Assembly: GCA_016706225.1 (NCBI GenBank)
Contig: JADJKB010000003.1
Location: forward strand, 434,001-498,000
Origin: Myxococcales bacterium
GTDB lineage: Bacteria; Myxococcota_A; Polyangia; Polyangiales; Polyangiaceae
DNA length: 64,000 nt
Reading direction: 5' to 3'
Shown: piece after piece, positions 35,529 to 42,108 of the stretch
Numbering within the stretch: position 1 is the stretch's first letter
Layout of the letters: the number at the start of each line of letters is the position of its first letter
Notes under the pieces: generated by a model
The model's input: only the letters and a program-made list of their open reading frames with translations
What the model was told of the DNA's origin: nothing
Databases searched by the model: none
Program-made: the position numbers and the translations under genes

Positions 35529-35556
35529 TAAACAGCCGTTCTAAACAGGTGTTTAA
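35528..35556. promoter_or_regulatory. Probable TetR operator
   Basis: AT-rich palindromes stand out in this GC-rich sequence. TAAACA-GG-TGTTTA (35542-35555) is a perfect 6-bp inverted repeat, and a second, imperfect one (TTAAACAGCCGTTCTA) adjoins it up to the tetR start codon; together they are bounded by TTAAACA and TGTTTAA. The arrangement, directly at the regulator's start, suits autorepression of the TetR / radical SAM / SCP2-E1 operon. It also faces the divergent glutaredoxin gene 130 bp away. Confidence 0.6.
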
Positions 35557-35685
35557 CTCACCACGCCCGAAGGGTCAAGCGCGGGCGGACTCCGGTGGGT
35601 GAGCGCCTGAGATCCGTCAGTCAGCCACGGGATCGCTGCCCCACGGTTTCACCGCTCAGACGGCGAATCCTCGTACGCTTGGCCC

Positions 35686-36417
35686 ATGGGGACGGAGCGC
35701 TGCGCACCACACGGGCTCGCGGTCGGCCCGGATGGTCGCTGCATTCTCTGCCGGCGTGAAGCTCCGGTCAGCACGGCATTGGGAGCGGCGGGGACCGACG
35801 GCGCGAGCGCCGGTCGGACGCGGCCGTGGCCGCTGCTGCTGATCGCGCTCGTGCTCGCTGCGCTGGCGGGATACGCGCTCGTGCGCCCCCGGAACCCGGA
35901 AAGCAACGCGCTCAGCACCACGCGTGCGTCACTGGAGAGCGACGCCCCCTCGCAGGCGCTGGCTACTGCCGAGCGCGATGTAAAGCGCGATCGGAAGTCT
36001 GGCGCCGAGCCGCGGGAATTGCCCGTGAAAGATGGGCCCGTTCCGTCACGCCGCACCGAGGACACCGAGAGACCGCCGGCGTCATCCGAACCCACCGCTG
36101 CTGCAAGACCCAAACAACCTGGCGCCGAAGAGCTCCGGCTCGCAATGCGTGCGGTCCGGATCACGATGTACACCACCCAGTGGTGTCCGCACTGCACGCG
36201 AGCGCGCGCGTGGCTTCAGGTCAACAATCTCGCCTACAGCGAGCGCGACATCGAGAGCAGCGACTCCGCCCGGCGCGAACGCGATCGGCTCAACCCGGGG
36301 CGGGGCATACCCACGGCAGACATCGATGGGGAAGTGTTGACGGGCTTCAGCGAGGGCCGCTGGTCGGCGGCAATCGCCAGGGCGACTCAGCGTCGCCTCG
36401 AAGCACGAGCGCGCTGA
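35686..36417 (+). CDS. Membrane-anchored glutaredoxin with N-terminal zinc-knuckle-like motif
   Basis: 243-aa protein of three parts. Residues 6-22 carry Cys-x2-His-x9-Cys-x2-Cys (CAPHG...CILC), a probable zinc knuckle. One membrane segment lies at about 46-63 (RPWPLLLIALVLAALAGYAL). After a long charged, Pro-rich linker, residues 158-243 form a glutaredoxin/thioredoxin fold with CPHC at 167-170 and the cis-Pro loop GRGIPTADIDGEVLTGF. The orientation of the redox domain is not certain: with a cytoplasmic zinc knuckle, the glutaredoxin would face the periplasm. Probable thiol-disulfide oxidoreductase. Confidence 0.78.
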   Translation: MGTERCAPHGLAVGPDGRCILCRREAPVSTALGAAGTDGASAGRTRPWPLLLIALVLAALAGYALVRPRNPESNALSTTRASLESDAPSQALATAERDVKRDRKSGAEPRELPVKDGPVPSRRTEDTERPPASSEPTAAARPKQPGAEELRLAMRAVRITMYTTQWCPHCTRARAWLQVNNLAYSERDIESSDSARRERDRLNPGRGIPTADIDGEVLTGFSEGRWSAAIARATQRRLEARAR

Positions 36418-36425
36418 AGCGAGAC

Positions 36426-37223
36426 TCACTGGTTCGTCCGGAAAACCCCCCGGACGAGCCGGATCTGGCCCTGCTCGAGGCTGCGCCGGGCGTTGCCGGC
36501 TTTCCGCGCGAGATCATCGACGAACACGTCCAAGCTCAGCTGTCCCGGCGCGGCCGGGCCGGGAGTCCTGTTCAGATGCGCGTCGCTGGTGTCCTCGAAG
36601 AGCTCCTCGACGAATCCTTGCTCGACCAACCCCGAGCGAAGCTCTGCGGAGGAGACCAAGAAGCTGTCGGAGGGATCAGTCGCCCACGGGAGGGGAAAAT
36701 GGGACGTAGTCCCGACGCCAGCGGCCATCTCCTGGAAAGCGAAGCGGCCTCCCGGCTGGAGGACTCGGTGGACCTCCGCGTAGAGCCTGGGTTTGTCCGC
36801 GATGTTCATGCCGACGTTCTGCATCCAGACGGCACCGAACGAGGCGTTGGAAAACGGGAGCTCGAGCGCGCTGCCCTGCTGCACCTCGATCAGGCCACCC
36901 AGGCCCGTCAGCCCGTTCAAGAGGACCGCGCCCGCGCAGTAGTCCGGCGATAACTCGAGACACACGACGCGGCAGCCGAGCCTGGATGCGAGCAGACGGC
37001 CGGCGCCGCCCAGACCAGCCCCGAGGTCGAGCACACGGTCCTCCGCCCGGAGCTGCGCTAGCTCGAGCAACTCGACGGAAGCACGCAGCCCGCCGGTGTG
37101 AAAATGGTCGAGTGCGCCCAGGTCGTCGGGCGACAGACGCTGCTCGGGGTTCAACCCCGCCGCGCGGATGGCCGCCAGAATTCGCGCCTCGATGTCGCGG
37201 GCCGAATAGTGTGCGTGGCCCAT
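36426..37223 (-). CDS. Class I SAM-dependent methyltransferase
   Basis: 265-aa methyltransferase. ATG 37223 (MGHAHYSARDIE) is preferred to the in-frame 37349, which reaches into the divergent flavoenzyme gene. The segment DDLGALDHFHTGGLRASVELLELA precedes motif I VLDLGAGLGGAGRLLASRLG; SALELPFSNASFGAVWMQNVGMNI and HRVLQPGGRFAFQEM follow. This layout (FHTGG then motif I) is common in small-molecule N-/C-methyltransferases, including those acting on phosphoethanolamine- or glycine-type substrates. It is divergent from a dimethylglycine/sarcosine dehydrogenase-type gene, which hints at methylated-amine metabolism. Substrate unproven. Confidence 0.82.
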   Translation of the reverse strand: MGHAHYSARDIEARILAAIRAAGLNPEQRLSPDDLGALDHFHTGGLRASVELLELAQLRAEDRVLDLGAGLGGAGRLLASRLGCRVVCLELSPDYCAGAVLLNGLTGLGGLIEVQQGSALELPFSNASFGAVWMQNVGMNIADKPRLYAEVHRVLQPGGRFAFQEMAAGVGTTSHFPLPWATDPSDSFLVSSAELRSGLVEQGFVEELFEDTSDAHLNRTPGPAAPGQLSLDVFVDDLARKAGNARRSLEQGQIRLVRGVFRTNQ

Positions 37224-37290
37224 CTGCGGTGAGCCTATCCAACGCCGGGAGCCGCGTACAGGGCGGCCACATCCGCTATGCTCCGGGCCC

Positions 37291-39750
37291 ATGTCCGAGC
37301 CCGTTCTGCCAAAACACGCACGAGTGGTCGTCGTTGGGGGCGGCATCATCGGCTGCTCCGTTGCCTACCACCTGGCGCACCTGGGAGTGCGTGAGGTCGT
37401 CTTGCTCGAGCGCGATCGCCTGACCTCGGGCACGACCTGGCACGCGGCGGGGCTGATGGTGACGTTCGGTTCCACCTCCGAGACGTCGACGGAGATGCGA
37501 AAGTACACTCGCGATCTCTACGCCCGACTCGAGGCCGAGACGGGGCTCTCGACGGGCTTCGAACCGGTGGGTTTCATCGAGCTTGCGTCGGAGCCGGACC
37601 GACTGGAGGAGTACCGGCGCATCGCGGCGTTCAATCGTCACTGCGGAGTCGACGTTCAGGAGATCTCCGCGAAGGAAGTGGCGACGCTCTTTCCCATGGC
37701 CAGGACCGACGACATCTTGGCCGGCTTCTACGTCAAGGGCGACGGTCGGGTGAATCCCGTCGACGCAACGATGTCCCTCGCGAAGGGCGCGAGGCTCGCC
37801 GGCGCCAGCCTGATCGAAGGCGTGCCGGTGACGGGGCTGCTTCACAAACGCGGCGTGGTCACCGGGGTCTCGACGCCGTACGGCGACATCGAGGCCGAAT
37901 ACGTCGTCAATTGCGGGGGCATGTGGGCCCGACAGCTCGCCGAAAAGGCCGGCGTCAACGTCCCGCTGCAGGCAGCAGAGCACTACTACCTGATCACCGA
38001 CAAGATCCCCGGGCTCGGCAGAGCCTGGCCGGTGATCGAAGATCCGGCCTGTCACGGTTATTACCGCGAGGAGGTCGGCGGCCTGATGATCGGGCTGTTC
38101 GAGCCGGTGTGTGCGCCGTGGAAGGTCGAGGGGATCCCGGAAGACTTTTCCTTCGGTGAGATCACTCCCGACTGGGATCGCATGGGGCCGTACGTCGAGA
38201 AGGCCATGAGCCGCGTGCCCATTTCCCTGGAGGTTGGCGTGCGCAAGTTCTTCTGCGGGCCGGAGAGCTTCACACCGGATCTGGCGCCCATCGTTGGTGA
38301 GGCGCCGGAGCTTCGCAACTACTTCGTGGCCGCCGGCTTGAACTCCATCGGCATCATCACCGGCGGTGGGCTCGGTCGAGTGTTGGCCCACTGGATCAGC
38401 ACGGGTCGCCCGGACGCGGACGTCACCGGCTTCAACATCGATCGCTTGCACACCTATCAATCGACCCCGGAGTACCGCCGCACCCGCACCGTCGAGTCGC
38501 TGGGCATGGTGTACCAGTGTCACTACCCGACGCGCTCGATGCAGACCGCCCGCGGCGCGAAGAAGTCTCCGATCTACGATCGGCTCGCCGCGCAGGGCGC
38601 GTACTTCCGTGACGTGAGCGGCTGGGAGGGAGCGGACTGGTACGGAGCTCCCGGAACCGAGCCCGACGCCGGCGGCCTGTCCTGGGGACGACAGAGCTGG
38701 TTTTCCCAGTGGCAGGCCGAGCATCGAGCGACGCGGGAAGGGGTGATCCTGATGGACATGTCCTTCATGGCGAAATTCTCGGTGGAAGGTCCGGACGCCG
38801 GACGCCTGCTCAACTTCATCTCCGCGAACGACGTCGACGGGCCCGCCGGGATGATCACGTACACGCAGTGGCTGAACGAAGGCGGAACGCTGGAGGCGGA
38901 TCTCACCGTCACCAAGCTGGGAGACGAACGCTTCTTGGTGGTCGCCTCGGACACGGCGCACCGCCACGTGCTCACGTGGATGCGCCGCCACGTCCCGGAA
39001 GGCGCTCACGTCGCCATCACTGACGTGACATCCGGCTACGCACAGCTCAACGTGCAGGGGCCGCGGTCACGCGAGCTGATGCAGGGGCTGACCTCCACCG
39101 ACCTGTCGAACGGAGTGTTTCCATTCCGCACTGCGCGGGAGATCGACATCGGGTTTGCCCGCATGTTGTGTGTGCGCATCACCTATCTCGGGGAGCTGGG
39201 TTACGAGCTCTACGTCCCGGCGGAGCAGGCCACCCACGTCTACGACCGGCTGGTCGAGGCGGGCAAGGCCGTCGAGCTGCGGCACGCTGGCCTCAAGGCT
39301 CTGGCGAGCCTGCGCATGGAGAAGGGATATCGCGACTACGGCCACGATATCGACAACACCGACTCGGTGCTCGAGGCGGGCCTCGGCTTCGCGGTGAACC
39401 TGGACAAACCCGGCGGCTTCATCGGTAAGGAGGCCGTGCTGGCAAAGAAGGCGGAGGGGCCGCTGAAACGCCGCATCTTGCAGATCCTGATCAAGGACCC
39501 CGAGCCGCTGATGTTCCACGCGGAGATCGTGCATCGCGACGGCAAACCCGTGGGTTACATCCGCGCGGCCTCGTACGGCCACACCCTCGGCGGCGCCGTG
39601 GGTCTCGCGATGATCGAGGCCGGCGAGCCGGTGACGCGGGCGTATCTCGACTCCGGAAAATGGGAGGTCGACATCGCCGGCAGGCTCTACCCCGCCATCG
39701 CGTCGATGAAGCCGCTCTATGATCCGGACATGCTGCGGGTGAAGAGCTGA
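37291..39750 (+). CDS. Dimethylglycine/sarcosine dehydrogenase-type flavoprotein
   Basis: 819-aa two-part enzyme. Residues 10-400 are a DAO-type FAD domain with VVVVGGGIIGCSVAYHLA and SGTTWHAAGL; His51 matches the residue that covalently holds FAD in dimethylglycine and sarcosine dehydrogenases. Residues 420-819 are a GcvT-like folate-binding domain (VILMDMSFMAKFSVEGPDAG, NVQGPRSRELMQGLTS, LGYELYVPAEQA, a C-terminal barrel with GYIRAASYGHTLGGAVGLAMIE). Such enzymes demethylate N-methyl amino acids and pass the one-carbon unit to tetrahydrofolate. The length fits the family. Exact substrate (dimethylglycine, sarcosine or another) cannot be set from sequence alone. Confidence 0.9.
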   Translation: MSEPVLPKHARVVVVGGGIIGCSVAYHLAHLGVREVVLLERDRLTSGTTWHAAGLMVTFGSTSETSTEMRKYTRDLYARLEAETGLSTGFEPVGFIELASEPDRLEEYRRIAAFNRHCGVDVQEISAKEVATLFPMARTDDILAGFYVKGDGRVNPVDATMSLAKGARLAGASLIEGVPVTGLLHKRGVVTGVSTPYGDIEAEYVVNCGGMWARQLAEKAGVNVPLQAAEHYYLITDKIPGLGRAWPVIEDPACHGYYREEVGGLMIGLFEPVCAPWKVEGIPEDFSFGEITPDWDRMGPYVEKAMSRVPISLEVGVRKFFCGPESFTPDLAPIVGEAPELRNYFVAAGLNSIGIITGGGLGRVLAHWISTGRPDADVTGFNIDRLHTYQSTPEYRRTRTVESLGMVYQCHYPTRSMQTARGAKKSPIYDRLAAQGAYFRDVSGWEGADWYGAPGTEPDAGGLSWGRQSWFSQWQAEHRATREGVILMDMSFMAKFSVEGPDAGRLLNFISANDVDGPAGMITYTQWLNEGGTLEADLTVTKLGDERFLVVASDTAHRHVLTWMRRHVPEGAHVAITDVTSGYAQLNVQGPRSRELMQGLTSTDLSNGVFPFRTAREIDIGFARMLCVRITYLGELGYELYVPAEQATHVYDRLVEAGKAVELRHAGLKALASLRMEKGYRDYGHDIDNTDSVLEAGLGFAVNLDKPGGFIGKEAVLAKKAEGPLKRRILQILIKDPEPLMFHAEIVHRDGKPVGYIRAASYGHTLGGAVGLAMIEAGEPVTRAYLDSGKWEVDIAGRLYPAIASMKPLYDPDMLRVKS

Positions 39751-39760
39751 CGCGGCGCTA

Positions 39761-39963
39761 TAGCCTCGACTTGGGCGCTTTCGCGCAGCGGAAACACTGC
39801 TGCGAGAGGGTTTCTTCGAGGTTACCCCCGGCGCGCGACCTGCAAGAAATTCGCGACTCATCCCAGGCCAGAGGAGGCATCCGCCGGCTTCGCCGGTAGT
39901 TCAAGTGGGTTTCGCCGCGCATGCCGATAGCGATCTGAGCGTCGCAAGACTGCTCGGGTCGAG
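39761..39963. repeat. Dispersed intergenic repeat, copy 1 (uninterrupted)
   Basis: About 203 bp immediately after the flavoprotein gene. It aligns along its whole length with 54216-54573 once a 156-bp insert in that copy is removed: hand alignment gives 15 substitutions and two small indels (2 bp and 1 bp), about 91% identity. The indels break every shared frame, so the unit is non-coding. The ends carry imperfect inverted repeats (AGCCTCGACTT at 39762 and GGGTCGAGACT at 39956, 8 of 11 pairing), with CTA just outside both ends. An internal GCCGGC-TTC-GCCGGT hairpin lies near 39884-39898. It resembles a miniature transposable element or a REP-like unit. Confidence 0.75.
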
Positions 39964-39989
39964 ACTAGCGCGCGGCGCGCCGGCGCGAA

Positions 39990-40895
39990 CTACTGGCAGA
40001 CCTGGAAGGTCAGGGAGGCGCCTTGTGCCAGCGAGTGCTCCTTGGCGTAGATGAAGAGCTTGGTGTTCTCCGCGGGCTGGCGCTCCAGCAACAGGCTGAT
40101 GGTGCTCTTGGGGTCGATCCAGCTCTTGAGCGGGCTCGGATCCAGAGCCACCGTTGGGTTTTCGTCCGTGCCATTGAACTGAAGCGTACCGGCGAGGTTT
40201 CCACGGTCGCTGGCGCCCGTCGCCCCGTTCTGCTGCCACTTCATCAGTTTTCCGCCGCGCTCGCCATAACACCAGGTCGCGCCGCTCGCGCTCCCGCTGG
40301 TGCCTTCAACCCAGTTCGTGGTCAGCGGATAGATCAGTACGCCACCGGCTTGCACGGGACACGCACCGGAGCACGCACCGCCGAGCGCTCGGTGAACGAC
40401 CAGCTGAGCCGACTGGACCTTGCCCGTCTGGAACGCTTGAGCCGTCTCCGCGTCGATCTCGAAGCGCAGAAGCGTGCGGCTTGCTTTGTCCGCGACGGCG
40501 CCGACGCTCAGCACCTCGCTCACCCCGCTCGTGATCGTCGCTTCGCAGTTCGGGCTCGCGACGGTGTTTTCTGGATAGATGTTCGTGTCGCCGCTGAGCT
40601 TTGCCGTCACCTGTTTGGTGCTGCCGGCACACGCGGCAACTCCGCCAGTCCCTGCCACCGCTCCAACACCGCCCATGCCCCCGCTCGTCGAGCCGCCCAT
40701 GCCCCCGCTCGTCGAGCCGCCCGTGCCCCCGCTCGTCGAGCCGCCCGCACCCCCGGTAGAAGTGACGCCGCCGCTCCCCGCTGCCCCTGCGGCGCCCGCG
40801 CTGCCTCCACTGTTCTCGCTCGAGTGATTCCGCGCCGTCGAAGAACAGCTGGCGATGAACACCACCCCGAACATCAGAACGACCCTGTTGACCAC
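39990..40895 (-). CDS. Lipoprotein with a DNRLRE-like domain
   Basis: 301-aa lipoprotein with signal peptide and lipobox (FIASC, Cys17). Residues 30-85 are a Gly/Ser/Thr linker partly encoded by three identical-phase 24-bp DNA repeats. Residues 90-301 resemble DNRLRE modules, the beta-sandwich found in exported proteins of many bacteria: KASRTLLRFEID, an Ala-Gln-Leu-Val-Val-His strand, LTTNWVEGTSGSASGATWCYGE, and SWIDPKSTISLLLER. A structural or carbohydrate-adhesion role is likely; no catalytic residues are seen. Confidence 0.72.
   Translation of the reverse strand: MVNRVVLMFGVVFIASCSSTARNHSSENSGGSAGAAGAAGSGGVTSTGGAGGSTSGGTGGSTSGGMGGSTSGGMGGVGAVAGTGGVAACAGSTKQVTAKLSGDTNIYPENTVASPNCEATITSGVSEVLSVGAVADKASRTLLRFEIDAETAQAFQTGKVQSAQLVVHRALGGACSGACPVQAGGVLIYPLTTNWVEGTSGSASGATWCYGERGGKLMKWQQNGATGASDRGNLAGTLQFNGTDENPTVALDPSPLKSWIDPKSTISLLLERQPAENTKLFIYAKEHSLAQGASLTFQVCQ
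40672..40743. repeat. 24-bp tandem repeat, three units, in a lipoprotein linker
   Basis: Three consecutive 24-bp units (40672, 40696, 40720) differing at only one or two positions, with CCCCGCTCGTCGAGCCG shared. They encode eight-residue GGSTSGGM/T-type linker units of the DNRLRE lipoprotein on the minus strand. Near-identity at the DNA level suggests recent slippage and possible length variation. Confidence 0.8.
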
Positions 40896-40969
40896 GGCCG
40901 GATTCTACGGTGACCCCCAACAAAGCGCCAACGCCGGCCAGCGCCGAGCCTCCTGCCGCGTGACGCCGG

Positions 40970-41992
40970 TCAACTCCCGAGGCTCATCAAGCCGCGAAGG
41001 CCCAGAAAATACACTTGGGTCGCCCGGGCGTCGTAGCCGAAGAACTTCTGTACGTAGCCGGCTTCGACCGACAGGTGCTCCGTAACCAGGAAGTACGGCA
41101 AGAGCGCCACCGCGAAGCGCGCCGCGCGGATGCGGTCGCGTGACTGCTCCGGCGCGCCGCCCCCTTGGGGGAGCACCACGGGGCTGTACGCACGATCGTA
41201 GCGCTCGTCGAAGCGCTCGTGGATGTCGCCTTCGACGTAGGGCCCGAGCTTCAGCCCCGCCTTCCACGGCAACAGCCAACGTCGCGCCTTGAAGTCGAAC
41301 ATGCCCGAGAGCGCCGCGGCGCCGTTCTGCTGTTTCCCGAACGGACGGGTACCCGACCCGATATAGACCGTGCTCTCGAAACCCAGCCAGGTCTCGAGCT
41401 CGACCCCGACGTTGAGACCACCGGCAAAGTAGTCGAGCCGCGGGTTCTCGAACTTCTCCAGGTTCATGCCGAACGGCGCGCTGCCCTTCAGATAGAAACC
41501 CAGCGCGAATTTCGGGTCGTGGATCACGGCAAACGACACGGTTGCCGTGGCGATGGTGCCCTGGTCCTTTGGGTAGAACTCGCACACTCCGCCGCCTTGG
41601 TAGGTCGCGCCGGCTGCGCACTCCGAGCCGATGGTGCCCGGCGGTGAAGAACCGGGCGCGCCCACCTGCCACTCTGCTGGGTCGTTCGTCTCGGCGGGCG
41701 TCTGGAAATGCGTGCCCTCGAGCCTCACGGAGAAGAACTGCAGCGGGCCGACGTCCCCGACGGTGTAACCGACGCCGAGTTTGTACTCGTACCAGCCCTT
41801 CGTCTTCATGTACGAGGCCTGGTTCTCGTTGGGCTCGGTCTTGCCGCGCTCCATCGTGACCACCCCGTTGACGTCCAGCTCGCCCGGGTGACCCCCGACG
41901 GGTGTACCCACGAAGGCGCTGGCCGACGGCATGAAGGGAACGAAGGCTGCGACGCCAACCACAATTCCAACGGCCAAGCTCGATCGACTCAC
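40970..41992 (-). CDS. Exported outer-membrane-type protein
   Basis: 340-aa exported protein. GTG 41992 is chosen for the GGAG five bases upstream and the signal peptide that follows (SLAVGIVVGVAAFVPFMPSASA). The mature chain is rich in alternating aromatic strands (WYEYKLGVGYTVG, FSVRLEGTHFQ, FAVALLPYFLVTEHLSVEAGYVQKFFG) and contains one Cys pair (SECAAGATYQGGGVCEF), which suits a beta-barrel. No specific transporter or porin family is recognised. It is divergent from the 672-aa membrane protein gene and lies upstream of the DNRLRE lipoprotein gene on the same strand. Confidence 0.62.
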   Translation of the reverse strand: MSRSSLAVGIVVGVAAFVPFMPSASAFVGTPVGGHPGELDVNGVVTMERGKTEPNENQASYMKTKGWYEYKLGVGYTVGDVGPLQFFSVRLEGTHFQTPAETNDPAEWQVGAPGSSPPGTIGSECAAGATYQGGGVCEFYPKDQGTIATATVSFAVIHDPKFALGFYLKGSAPFGMNLEKFENPRLDYFAGGLNVGVELETWLGFESTVYIGSGTRPFGKQQNGAAALSGMFDFKARRWLLPWKAGLKLGPYVEGDIHERFDERYDRAYSPVVLPQGGGAPEQSRDRIRAARFAVALLPYFLVTEHLSVEAGYVQKFFGYDARATQVYFLGLRGLMSLGS

Positions 41993-42108
41993 GTGCACTC
42001 CGGTGATTCTTGGCTGCCCGCAGGCAGCCATCAGCGACTCTGCGACTCTAGCGTACGCCCGCGCGGCAAGACCGGTTTCACTCAGTCTCCGCCGCAGCAG
42101 AAATCCCC

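Noticed and set aside
37276..39009. A 577-codon minus-strand frame
   Set aside because: Antisense to the dimethylglycine dehydrogenase-type gene; composition is Arg/His/Asp-rich without motifs.
39901..40272. Minus-strand frame overlapping repeat copy 1 and the DNRLRE lipoprotein gene
   Set aside because: It overlaps the lipoprotein gene in another frame and lacks a ribosome binding site and any motif.
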